From CAVWCW01 sp963753615 (GTDB taxonomy: Bacteria; Pseudomonadota; Gammaproteobacteria; Chromatiales; Chromatiaceae), in assembly GCA_963753615.1 (NCBI GenBank), contig CAVWCW010000027.1, positions 159,568 through 223,567 of the forward strand: a DNA stretch of 64,000 nucleotides, given 5' to 3'. Positions 56,023 to 64,000 of the stretch are shown in pieces. Under the pieces are notes generated by a model that was not told the DNA's origin, made no database searches, and worked only from the letters and a program-made list of their open reading frames with translations. The position numbers and the translations under genes are program-made. Numbering within the stretch: position 1 is the stretch's first letter; the number at the start of each line of letters is the position of its first letter.

Positions 56023-56571
56023 AACTCCGGCTCCGGCGCTTCTTCGGTCTCGCCATCGCCGGCCAACAGAGCCGCCAGGTTCCGCGCCGCCCCGGCCAGG
56101 GCCTGCAGCAACAACAGCAGGGGCATCAGCAGCAACAGGCTCTTTAGCAGAAACAGGCCCGGCAATCCGCCCGCCTCGGGCGAGCCCTCTTGCACCGCCC
56201 AGGCGCTGAATACGTACTCCCAACTGGTCCAGGCAATGACAACGCAGGTGGGGGTCAGCAACAGCAGCGCCCCCAGCAGGTCCACCACGCGGCGCCCGCG
56301 CGCGGCCGAGCTTGCGATAAAAGATATCCACCCGCACGTGGCTGTTGTGGCGCAGCGTATAGGCGGCGCCGAGCATGAACACCAGCCCATGCATGTAGAC
56401 CACCGACTCCTGCATGGCGATCCAGCCCAGATCGAAGGCGTAGCGCAGCACCACCACCAGGAAGGTCACCAACACCATACCCAGCGTGAGCCAGGACACC
56501 GCACGCCCGATCCATTCGCTCAGGGCATCCAGGGCGGCGATCCAGGCGGGCAACCGAGACAACGCGCTCAT
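56019..56571 (-). pseudogene. dctQ: TRAP transporter small permease (DctQ-type), one frameshift
   Basis: The N-terminal half reads WLTLGMVLVTFLVVVLRYAF, AMQESVVYMHGLVFMLGAAY and NSHVRVDIFYRKLGRA, the classical DctQ pattern. At about 56298, in a run of alternating C and G, the frame changes and continues GRRVVDLLGALLLLTPTCVV, SWEYVFSAWAVQEGSPEAGG and further helices. Removing one base gives a four-helix protein of about 183 residues. Without this correction the frame runs straight into dctM and mimics a fused protein, but the joining part has no similarity to either. Confidence 0.82.
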
Positions 56572-56732
56572 GGCGGAGTCTCCGGGGTACGCGGGACTGT
56601 GCAGCGGGACACTGCGGCCTCCTGAGCTTGGAGCCGTGCCGTTGGCGCCCGGGATAGGTCGCGCCTTACCGGCGGGCCCCGATCATTGACGGCGGTTGAG
56701 TTTGAGGGGAATACCGTGCCGGCGCAACCCAA

Positions 56733-57092
56733 CTACCAGCTGAAGATCCGCCACTGGGGGATGCTGATGTCGGTGGGGTCCTGGTGACGCATGTCCATGA
56801 TGCCGTCTCCGTCGGTGTCTACCAGGTAGTAGGGGAAGCCCCGCCTGGGGGTGATCTTGACCATATACAATCGCCCCCCGGCACGGTATTCCTGAATGGT
56901 GCCGCGGCTGGTCTCGATAATCGTCACCTCCGGCTCCAGAACATCCGCGCCGGCTTCCGGACCGGACAGCTCCGGACCCTCCACGGTCACCTTGGGCGGG
57001 CTATCCGCGGCCTCGGTTTGCGCCAGCGCCGGGGACGCCTGCCAGACGGCCAGCAATAGCCCGATACCGGTGGTGAGGTGAACGCGCTTCAT
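56733..57092 (-). CDS. DUF2782 family exported protein
   Basis: 119 residues. A signal peptide (LTTGIGLLLAVWQASPALA) is followed by the family core EVTIIETSRGTIQEYRAGGR, YMVKITPRRGFPYYLVDTDG and the final SIPQWRIFSW. DUF2782 proteins are small periplasmic proteins of gammaproteobacteria with no known function. ATG at 57092 has no strong ribosome site. 161 bp upstream of the TRAP genes and on the same strand. Confidence 0.88.
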   Translation of the reverse strand: MKRVHLTTGIGLLLAVWQASPALAQTEAADSPPKVTVEGPELSGPEAGADVLEPEVTIIETSRGTIQEYRAGGRLYMVKITPRRGFPYYLVDTDGDGIMDMRHQDPTDISIPQWRIFSW

Positions 57093-57147
57093 CGACTTAT
57101 CCCTGCTGGGGCGGGCGAACATCGCCCGGCTCTATGGGGCGATAATA

Positions 57148-57873
57148 TTACAGATCCAGCATGATTTCCTGCTCCGCCTCCGAGGGCTCGAAACCGCGCG
57201 TCTCATAGTGGGCGAAGATAGCGTCCACCACTTGCCGCGGCTGGTCGCAAACCTGCATCAGATCCAGGTCCCCGGGGCTGATTGCGCCCTCGGCCACCAT
57301 GGTGTCGCGCAACCAGTCCAGCAACCCGCGCCAGAAGCCCTCCTGCATCAGGATAATGGGGATGCGCTTGGTCTTGCCGGTCTGCACCAGGGTCAGGATC
57401 TCGGCCAACTCGTCCAAGGTGCCGAAACCTCCAGGCAGCACCACATAGGCCGAGGCATACTTGACGAACATCACCTTGCGGGAGAAAAAGTGCTTGAAGT
57501 TAAGTGAGATGTCCTGATAAGGGTTGGCCGTCTGCTCGTGCGGCAGCTGTATATTCAGGCCGATACTCGGCGAAGCCCCGGCACAGGCCCCTTTGTTCGC
57601 CGCCTCCATGATGCCCGGGCCGCCGCCGCTGACCACCGAAAAGCCGCTGTCGGCGAGCAGGCGCGCGGTCTTTTCCGCCAACGCGTAACAGGGATGGTCG
57701 GGTGGGGTGCGGGCCGAGCCGAAGAAGCTCACCGAAGGCCGGATCTGGGCCAGTTGCTCGAAGCCCTGCACGAACTCGGTCATGATCTGGAAGATGCGCC
57801 AGGATTCCCGGGTCAACTGACGATCGCCATCCTGCTGCATATGAAAGCGGGCATTGCGGTTGCTCTGGTTCAT
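57148..57873 (-). CDS. LOG family protein (TIGR00730 Rossmann fold)
   Basis: 241 residues. SVSFFGSARTPPDHPCYALA and SVVSGGGPGIMEAANKGACA form the nucleotide-binding part, and VVLPGGFGTLDELAEILTLV is the PGGxGTxxE active motif. Members cleave nucleoside 5'-monophosphates at the glycosidic bond, as in cytokinin activation; in bacteria the physiological substrate is often unsettled. Divergent from rep. Complete. Confidence 0.9.
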   Translation of the reverse strand: MNQSNRNARFHMQQDGDRQLTRESWRIFQIMTEFVQGFEQLAQIRPSVSFFGSARTPPDHPCYALAEKTARLLADSGFSVVSGGGPGIMEAANKGACAGASPSIGLNIQLPHEQTANPYQDISLNFKHFFSRKVMFVKYASAYVVLPGGFGTLDELAEILTLVQTGKTKRIPIILMQEGFWRGLLDWLRDTMVAEGAISPGDLDLMQVCDQPRQVVDAIFAHYETRGFEPSEAEQEIMLDL

Positions 57874-57965
57874 GCGCGGCGATCGTCCTGCTGCAAGCGA
57901 GGTTGGATTGCAGGATAATACACACCTCCGAAGGGCGCCAGAGCCCCCCTGCCGACTCCCGAGCC

Positions 57966-59975
57966 ATGACCGACGATCTCAATCCGGAACAAAGTGCCGC
58001 GGTGCGCCACATCGACGGCCCGCTGCTGGTTTTGGCCGGGGCCGGCTCGGGCAAGACCCGGGTGATCAGTTACAAGATCGCTTACCTGATCGACGAATGC
58101 GGCATTGCGCCGCGCCATATCACCGCCGTGACCTTCACCAACAAGGCCGCCCGCGAAATGAAGGCGCGCGTGGGCAAGTTGCGCCAGGGGCGCGACAGCC
58201 GGGGGTTGAGTATCTCGACCTTTCACACGTTCGGCTTGAATATCCTGCGCCGGGAGCCTGCCCTGGCGGGCTATAAGCCGGGTTTCTCGATCCTCGACGC
58301 CCAAGACGCCGAGACCCTGCTCAAGGGCCTGTTGCAAAAGGAGCGCCACGCCGACGCGGAGCAGGCCGCCGGAATGCAATGGCGCATCTCGGGGTGGAAA
58401 AACGAGCTGATCGGCCCGGCCCAGGCCCTGTCCCAAGCCGGCGACGAGCTCGAAGCCCAGGCCGCGCGCCTCTACGGCGCTTACCAGCGCCAGCTGCACG
58501 CCTATAACGCGGTAGACTTCGACGATCTGATCCTGGGCCCGGTGCAGCTGTTCCGCGACCACCCGCAAGCACTGGAGCGGTGGCAGCAGCGCATCCATTA
58601 CCTGCTCGTGGACGAATACCAGGACACCAACCGCAGCCAGTACCAGCTTGTCACCCAATTGGTCGGACTGCGCGAGACCTTTACCGTAGTCGGCGACGAC
58701 GACCAATCGATCTACGCCTGGCGCGGGGCCCGCCCGGAGAACCTGGCTCAGCTCCAACGCGACTTCCCGCGTCTGCGCCTGATCAAGCTGGAACGCAACT
58801 ACCGCTCCTCCGGACGCATCCTGCATGCCGCCAACCAGCTCATCGCCAACAATCCGCATCTGTTCGAGAAGCGGCTCTGGAGCGGCCTCGGCCCCGGCGA
58901 GCAGATCCGCATCCTGGAGTGCCGCAACGAAGAGCAGGAGGCCGGCCGGGTGGTCTCCCAGTTGCTGGCCCAGCGCTTCAACCAGGGCGGAGACTTCGGC
59001 CAATACGCCATCCTTTATCGGGGGAACCACCAGTCGCGGATCTTCGAGAAGCTGCTGCGCGAGCATAACATCCCCTACTTCATCAGCGGCGGCACCTCGT
59101 TCTTCGCCCGCAGCGAGATCAAGGACATCATGGCCTACCTGCGCCTGCTGGCGAATCCCGACGACGACGCCGCCCTGCTGCGCATCATCAACCTGCCGCG
59201 GCGCGAGATCGGTCCGTCCACCCTGGAAAAACTCGCCGCCTACGCCGAGCAGCGCCAAACCGGCCTGCTCGCCGCCTGCAGCGAACTGGGCCTGGAGCAG
59301 GTACTGGCGGCTCGCCCCCGGGAACGCCTGCAGGCATTCGCCGAATGGATCGGCGACCACCAGCGACAGGCCGAGAGCGGCGACCCGGTGAGCCTGCTGC
59401 GGCGGCTGATCCAGGACATGGACTACTCCGGATGGCTGCGAGAAATCAGCGCCAGCGACCGCGCCGCCGAACGCCGGCTGGAAAACGTCGAAGAGCTGGT
59501 CCAATGGCTGGGCAAGCTGCACAAGGGGGAACAGGGCGAAAAGGGGCTGGCCGGCCTGGTCAACTACCTGACCCTGATGGACGTGCTGGAGCGCCAGGAA
59601 GAAGAGACCGGCGGCGACCGGGTGCACCTGATGACCTTGCATGCAGCCAAAGGACTGGAATTTCCCCACGTGTTCCTGGTCGGCATGGAAGAAGAACTTC
59701 TGCCCCACCGCACCAGTATGGAGGAAGACAATATCGAAGAAGAACGGCGCCTGGCCTACGTCGGTATCACCCGCGCCCAGCGCAGCCTCACCCTCAGCTA
59801 CGCCGCCACCCGTCGCCGCTACGGCGAAGTGGTAGCCTGCGAGCCCAGCCGTTTCCTCGATGAACTGCCCGCCGAGGATCTGGTGTGGGAACGAAAGGAC
59901 AGCACCGCCAGCAAGGAAGAGCGCCAGGACCGGGGCAACGCCCACCTGGCCAATCTGCGGGCGATGCTTTCTTAG
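57966..59975 (+). CDS. rep: ATP-dependent DNA helicase Rep
   Basis: 669 residues, close to E. coli Rep. Walker A GPLLVLAGAGSGKTRVISYK, motif II LLVDEYQDTNRSQYQLVTQL, motif III TFTVVGDDDQSIYAWRGARP, and the C-terminal HLMTLHAAKGLEFPHVFLVG and YVGITRAQRSLTLSYAATRR are all intact. This superfamily 1A 3'-5' helicase removes proteins from DNA ahead of the replication fork. The ATG at 57966 starts right before the motif block. Rep is preferred over UvrD because of the length and the N-terminus. Confidence 0.93.
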   Translation: MTDDLNPEQSAAVRHIDGPLLVLAGAGSGKTRVISYKIAYLIDECGIAPRHITAVTFTNKAAREMKARVGKLRQGRDSRGLSISTFHTFGLNILRREPALAGYKPGFSILDAQDAETLLKGLLQKERHADAEQAAGMQWRISGWKNELIGPAQALSQAGDELEAQAARLYGAYQRQLHAYNAVDFDDLILGPVQLFRDHPQALERWQQRIHYLLVDEYQDTNRSQYQLVTQLVGLRETFTVVGDDDQSIYAWRGARPENLAQLQRDFPRLRLIKLERNYRSSGRILHAANQLIANNPHLFEKRLWSGLGPGEQIRILECRNEEQEAGRVVSQLLAQRFNQGGDFGQYAILYRGNHQSRIFEKLLREHNIPYFISGGTSFFARSEIKDIMAYLRLLANPDDDAALLRIINLPRREIGPSTLEKLAAYAEQRQTGLLAACSELGLEQVLAARPRERLQAFAEWIGDHQRQAESGDPVSLLRRLIQDMDYSGWLREISASDRAAERRLENVEELVQWLGKLHKGEQGEKGLAGLVNYLTLMDVLERQEEETGGDRVHLMTLHAAKGLEFPHVFLVGMEEELLPHRTSMEEDNIEEERRLAYVGITRAQRSLTLSYAATRRRYGEVVACEPSRFLDELPAEDLVWERKDSTASKEERQDRGNAHLANLRAMLS

Positions 59976-60182
59976 CGCGGATATTTCACCAGGCCGCCAC
60001 GCGGCTGGGCAAAAGCGACGGGGAATTCGAGACCTTGAATAGGACCGCGGAGGCGTCTGCACCGAAATATCCGGGTTAGGGGCAGGCGGCCGCGACTGCG
60101 GCTTTGCGTGAACGAGCCCAGGGTAGGCGCCGATCGGTGTTCGCCCGATCTTCTGGGCGCCAACATGCCCACCCGGGAAAAC

Positions 60183-60210
60183 AAAAAAGGCCGCCCGAAG
60201 GCGGCCTCAA
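60183..60210 (-). terminator. Rho-independent terminator of the cytochrome gene
   Basis: On the minus strand AGGCCGCC-TTCG-GGCGGCCT (an eight-base-pair stem with a UUCG-type tetraloop) is followed by six T. It lies 20 bp after the cytochrome stop. Confidence 0.93.
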
Positions 60211-60229
60211 GCTCTGGCGTGTCGTGGAG

Positions 60230-61072
60230 CTACTGTGCCTGTGAAACCATATAGGCGATGGCCGCCTTCAAGTCATCGTCCGAGCAATCCATGCAAGTGC
60301 CCCGCGGCGGCATGGCGCCTCGGCCGCTGACGGCGGTGGCGAGCATCGCATCCATGCCCTGACCCACCCGCGGCGCCCAGGCTGCCTGGTCGCCCAGTTT
60401 GGGGGCACCGGCAACACCCGTGGCGTGGCAGGCCACGCAAGCCCGGCCATAAATTGCCTCGCCCGCGGCAAGGTCAGCCTCGGCCGCAGCCGGCTCATTG
60501 GCGGCAGCTTCATCAGCCGGCGCAGGCGCGGCTTCATTCTCTGCAACGGGGGGCTCTTCCGCCGCCGGCGCAGATTCGGCCGGGGCCTCGGCTGGCGCAG
60601 CGCCCACGGTTTCCAACATATACTCGATTGCCGCCTTCAGGTCATCGTCGGAACAATCCATACAGGTGCCCCGGGGCGGCATCGCATTCTTACCGATGAT
60701 GGCGGACTGCAGCAAGCCGTCCACCCCCAGGGCCAGACGCGGCTCCCAGGCCGCCTCGTCACCCAACTTGGGAGCGCCGGCCACCCCAGAGGCGTGACAG
60801 GCAACACAGGCCTTGTTATAGATCGCTTCGCCCGGCGATGCCTCGCCGACAGGCGCTGCCGCTTCCACCGGGGCCGACGCATCGCTGCCCGCCAGCACCA
60901 CCGTGCCGACCGGACTTATCCGCTCCAGTACCGCCGCCGGGTTGTCGCTGTAACCGCTGGATGCGGACTGGAAGCGCGCCGCCGACAGCGCATAAATGAC
61001 GCCGACCACCACCAGGATGATGGCAAACCCAATGACCGCCGAACCCAGATGAACCTGTGCTTTTTCGCTCAC
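60230..61072 (-). CDS. Membrane-anchored diheme c5-type cytochrome
   Basis: 280 residues. One N-terminal membrane helix (about residues 12-30), then two homologous heme domains, each with CVACH (89-93 and 212-216), the Met-ligand block GAMPPRGTCMDC or NAMPPRGTCMDC and SDDDLKAAI. The extra cysteine pair CMDC with the GxxxC pattern is a trait of cytochrome c5. A Pro/Ala/Glu-rich linker joins the two. The duplication suggests a two-heme electron shuttle between quinol-oxidising and terminal complexes. It would face the periplasm. Strong terminator downstream. Confidence 0.92.
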   Translation of the reverse strand: MSEKAQVHLGSAVIGFAIILVVVGVIYALSAARFQSASSGYSDNPAAVLERISPVGTVVLAGSDASAPVEAAAPVGEASPGEAIYNKACVACHASGVAGAPKLGDEAAWEPRLALGVDGLLQSAIIGKNAMPPRGTCMDCSDDDLKAAIEYMLETVGAAPAEAPAESAPAAEEPPVAENEAAPAPADEAAANEPAAAEADLAAGEAIYGRACVACHATGVAGAPKLGDQAAWAPRVGQGMDAMLATAVSGRGAMPPRGTCMDCSDDDLKAAIAYMVSQAQ

Positions 61073-61337
61073 TCCGAAACCCTCTCGCTAAACTCAAGGC
61101 CCCGCGGGGTCGTCCCAACCGCACCCGACATCCCGATACCAGCAGGGGATTTTCATCGTAGTTGGATAGATAGATCAGAGGATTCTAATACATAATCCAC
61201 GCGCTGAAAACCGTCGGTATCGGGAAAACCCCAATTCCAATGACAAGCGCTCATTCTGAGCACCGCTCCCGATATGGACTCGGCTGGAAACTAAGGGTAT
61301 TCTTAGCCCCCTTCCACGGCTTGCCCGGCGGAAGCCC

Positions 61338-61414
<77 letters not shown>

Positions 61415-61474
61415 AATTCCCTATTAAAAACAAAGCGTTAAGAGGCGCTAGAATCGCCTCGTTGCGCTGTTTTT

Positions 61475-62526
61475 TCAGCGGTGGGGCGAAGAATGGGACA
61501 AACACTCCACTGCATCCCGGACATTTCGCGGCGACAGATGTGCGTAACGCATCGTCACTTCAATCGAAGAATGCCGCAGTAATTCACAGACGACCCGAAT
61601 ATCCACACCCCCTTGTACTAACCAGGCTGCACAGGTGTGTCGCATATCATGGGGGGTGAAATCATCGAGCCCAGCCTTCACACACGCGGTTTTGAATCCC
61701 TTCTTGATGTCGGCAATCCGCTCGCCATCCCGCTTGGCAAACACCCAGGGTGACTGCGGACAGAACTGCTGCCTGAACTCCAGGCGATGCTTTACCGCAT
61801 CCACGGCGTCATCGTTGAGCGGGATGCTGCCGTGCTTTCCGTTCTTCTGGTCCCGGTCGGTCAGGTAGACCATTCCCTGATCCAGATCGACACGATCCCA
61901 GGTCAGCCCCAGCATCTCGCCTTTCCGCATCCCGGTATTAGGCCCAGCTCAATAAAGTCCGGCAGGTAGCCCCGAACACTGGTCGCCTCGGCTATGAGGC
62001 GATCAGCCTCTTCCCGACTGATCCAGCGGATACGGCCTTCGGGTTTCCTCAGCCGCATGCTCTGGACGGGATTCGGGATATCCCATGCAAGCCGACGTCG
62101 AGCGTAGTTCAGGGCCGCCGAAAGCAGATTCAGCTCCTTGTTCATGGTTGCCGGACCGACACCCTCCCCTCGCCTGCGGTCTATATAGGCCTGGATATCC
62201 GCCGCGCCGAGTTCGTTGAGCATCTTGCCTTGAAAGAAAGGCGTCAGCCGCTTCGCGGCGTACAGATCGCGCTGATGAGCCCGTTTTTCGGTCGACGGAC
62301 CCTGCAGGTAGCAAAGCATGAGATCGTCGTACAGGCGGGGCGGCTCCTCGTCCCACATGGCCTGACGATGCGCCTCCAGCTTCCACTTGGCCAACAGGGC
62401 CTCCGCCTCCTTGCGGTCTACAGTCCGAGTAGAGCGTTTAACGCGTCGGCCGCTTGCGTCGGTGAAGTCGGCGTACCAGTACTTGCTGTTCGGTTTTTTA
62501 AAGAGCCCTTGGGTTTGTTTAGGCAT
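61475..62526 (-). pseudogene. Tyrosine recombinase (phage-type integrase), one frameshift
   Basis: N-terminal part: MPKQTQGLFKKPNSKYWYAD and a SAM-like core-binding domain (RAHQRDLYAAKRLTPFFQGK). At about 61940, after ELGL, one base is missing and the frame changes to NTGMRKGEMLGLTWDRVDLD, the first catalytic Arg. The rest has HDMRHTCAAWLVQGGVDIRV (H-x2-R), LLRHSSIEVTMRYAHL with the catalytic Tyr. A corrected protein of about 350 residues would be normal. It lies 60 bp after tRNA-Arg and points towards it, the standard layout of an integrative element. Confidence 0.88.
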
Positions 62527-62771
62527 GCGCTGTTACCTCGGGTTGGGGCCAGCGCACCCTGTCCCACGCACGAACCATTGTGCGCGGGAACCGTCCGGGC
62601 TTCAACGTATTCTCGAACCGCTGCTGAGGACACCATGGTCCGGCCGCCGACTGTGGTCCGGGGTAATTCACCCCGGGCCAGGAGGCGGCGGACCGAGCGG
62701 GTAGAGATTCCGCCCAGCTGCCGGCCAACCTCATCCAGGCTCCAAAGCAGCGGCTCATCATGATCGACCAT
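62418..62771 (-). CDS. Small helix-turn-helix protein (excisionase-like)
   Basis: About 117 residues from an ATG at 62771. LWSLDEVGRQLGGISTRSVR and RLLARGELPRTTVGGRTMVS have the helix-turn-helix plus wing of the HTH_17/Xis type, followed by AAVREYVEA. The frame continues into the integrase start by more than 100 bp, which is unusual for this family; the last 40 residues are low-complexity and may come from a frameshift. In such elements this protein usually regulates excision or early genes. Confidence 0.6.
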   Translation of the reverse strand: MVDHDEPLLWSLDEVGRQLGGISTRSVRRLLARGELPRTTVGGRTMVSSAAVREYVEARTVPAHNGSCVGQGALAPTRGNSACLNKPKGSLKNRTASTGTPTSPTQAADALNALLGL

Positions 62772-63142
62772 CGTCTTCCCCGAGCGCCTGAGCCCGAAGG
62801 TATTTGCGGGTGGGGATGGCCGGGGTGACCGACATGGATGGTTCTCCGATGGGCTTTCTTGCGCCGCTGTGAACGAACCCGCTCCTGCTCCGGCATCACT
62901 GGGATCGGGATCCCCCGTGCAGCAGGCAGACCGGATCGGCGACGGGTCGGCTCGCATCGCGTCGCAACGGTGACTGTGCTATTGCCTATCTTGACCGACC
63001 CGCGGTCCGAACAACCAGCCCGAAAGCCGGCGTGGTTCGAGCCCGTTTCGAACTTGTTTCTCGCGCCCCAGCGTGCCATGCGGCGCCTCTTCGGCACCAG
63101 CTCGGGCCACGGAGAAGACCCCGCAAAGGCTTCGCACTTGCG
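62772..63142. other. Gap inside the integrative element
   Basis: About 370 bp between the HTH gene and the primase-polymerase gene. Frames are open on both strands but none has a motif. Confidence 0.4.
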
Positions 63143-63907
63143 TCAAGCGTCCGGGTCTTCTTCCCGCTGGTGGAGGCGCACGATGGACTCGACGGTGCGC
63201 AAGACCTCCTCGTAGTCCAGTGGTGGACGACAGCGTGTCGCATTCCAGCTCAACAGAAGCTCCGCCGCCACCTCCGGATCGACTCCGTGCCACAGCAAAT
63301 GCCCGGCCAGGGAGGCAATCGTATTGTTACGCTCTCCCTCCGCAACCCCTTCCCGCAGCAGGCGCCGCCAATGGCTCAGCGGGTGTCCACGACGGGTCCG
63401 ATCGTCCGGCTTGGCGCGCAGTAGCCACTCAGGAAGCGGCGCCAAGTGGCAGACGTCGGGCGAGCGCTCCCAGCCGTAGCGCTCACCGCTGGCGTGCACC
63501 GATGGAGGGGCCACGACGTAACCGCCGTCGCCGCGCAGATCGATCCCCGGGGCGATGCCGACCCGGTTGCGCATGATCTGGCCGGGATGCGCGAAGTAGA
63601 GGTGGCGCCCGCCTCCCCCGGTTCGGGCCTCAACGGTCTCGGCGAAGGGTCCATGTTCCCGCTCCAACTGCTCGAGACTGGCGTCTGCGCCGTGTCTTGG
63701 GTCGAGATCCAGCACCACGAGGTTGGAAACCATACCGGTGACGACCGCGATATTGGCGTCCGGCCAGCGTCGGAACCACTCAAAAATCTCTGCGGTATCC
63801 ACACGGCGGTATTGGTAGACCTGCCAGCGGATCAGCGGCCGCTTGCCTCGGGACTCGATCGGGATGACCGACCAACCCAGACGACCATAGTCCAACGCCG
63901 CCTTCAT
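63143..63907 (-). CDS. Bifunctional DNA primase/polymerase (prim-pol N-terminal domain)
   Basis: 254 residues from ATG 63907; an earlier TTG at 63949 is open. DYGRLGWSVIPIESRGKRPL, the acidic VVLDLDPRHGADAS and GGGGRHLYFAHP with IDLRGDGGYVVAPPSVHASG are the signature of the prim-pol domain found in plasmids, phages and integrative elements. The C-terminal part (GERNNTIASLAGHLLWHGVD) is the alpha-helical primase C-terminal domain. The protein lacks a helicase domain. It would start replication of the element. The element continues beyond the window. Confidence 0.85.
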   Translation of the reverse strand: MKAALDYGRLGWSVIPIESRGKRPLIRWQVYQYRRVDTAEIFEWFRRWPDANIAVVTGMVSNLVVLDLDPRHGADASLEQLEREHGPFAETVEARTGGGGRHLYFAHPGQIMRNRVGIAPGIDLRGDGGYVVAPPSVHASGERYGWERSPDVCHLAPLPEWLLRAKPDDRTRRGHPLSHWRRLLREGVAEGERNNTIASLAGHLLWHGVDPEVAAELLLSWNATRCRPPLDYEEVLRTVESIVRLHQREEDPDA

Positions 63908-64000
63908 AAGGACGCCGCTTGAAAATCCGCTGGCCCGTTTGCGCCTCAATTCAGTTTGAGAAACGTTTGTTTATAGAACTCGACCCCGTTGAGTCTTCGA

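Noticed and set aside
54436..56571. A single fused DctQ-DctM protein
   Set aside because: The joining residues are not similar to either family; correct DctQ sequence continues in another frame and ends with ATGA overlap at dctM, so a frameshift explains it.
57870..60062. A 730-codon open frame on the minus strand
   Set aside because: It lies entirely antisense to the intact rep gene and has no domain; long antisense frames are expected in GC-rich genes.

Overview
The window looks like chromosome of a GC-rich gammaproteobacterium. The best fit is a Chromatiales/Ectothiorhodospiraceae-type lineage, inferred from gene content only. Supporting features are the wza-yicC-gmk-rpoZ-spoT-ridA block, rph-rdgB, oligopeptidase A next to ubiD, a yrdA-like gene facing aroE, a DUF2782 gene, a Mg-type HemB and a tandem-duplicated c5-type cytochrome. 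No rRNA and no CRISPR array is visible. One tRNA (Arg-CCG) is present.

Layout: 1-6.8 kb is housekeeping (hemF 3' end, thioredoxin, an FG-GAP/UnbV + TPR pair, a YrdA-like protein, aroE, hemB). 7.4-9.2 kb is a two-gene operon for secreted proteins, the second fibre-like, closed by a strong terminator. 9.7-36 kb is a visibly AT-richer surface-polysaccharide locus: Wzx flippase, FkbM methyltransferase, glycosyltransferases, two Wzy/WaaL-like membrane proteins, an epimerase, methyltransferases, a compact operon with two sulfotransferases, and a BY-kinase/Wzc followed by an unusual J-domain/NTF2 protein, a TPR protein and a small secreted protein. Long stretches without genes, an IS630 remnant and copies of a short inverted-repeat element break it up. 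36-43 kb holds prlC, ubiD, a ParA-like gene, then a CpsB-type phosphatase and a WcaJ-type initiating transferase. 43-60 kb is core metabolism and stringent response, with the Wza exporter gene directly upstream of yicC. 60-64 kb has the cytochrome, tRNA-Arg, and the left end of an integrative element (tyrosine integrase, HTH protein, primase-polymerase) that runs off the window.

Together the genes outline a Wzx/Wzy-type pathway for a probably sulfated and methylated exopolysaccharide: WcaJ starts the lipid-linked unit, glycosyltransferases and modifiers extend it, Wzx flips it, a Wzy-like protein polymerises it, Wzc and CpsB control it by tyrosine phosphorylation, and Wza exports it. The parts sit in three separate nodes.

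Two whole-window features stand out. First, a family of four short elements (80-150 bp) has imperfect terminal inverted repeats and identical 4-bp flanks (CTAG or ATAG), as expected for a MITE mobilised by an IS5-type transposase. Second, at least six genes are split by single frameshifts (hemF, the TPR gene twice, aroE twice, an epimerase, dctQ, the integrase). Sequencing or assembly error is the simplest explanation, genuine decay the alternative.
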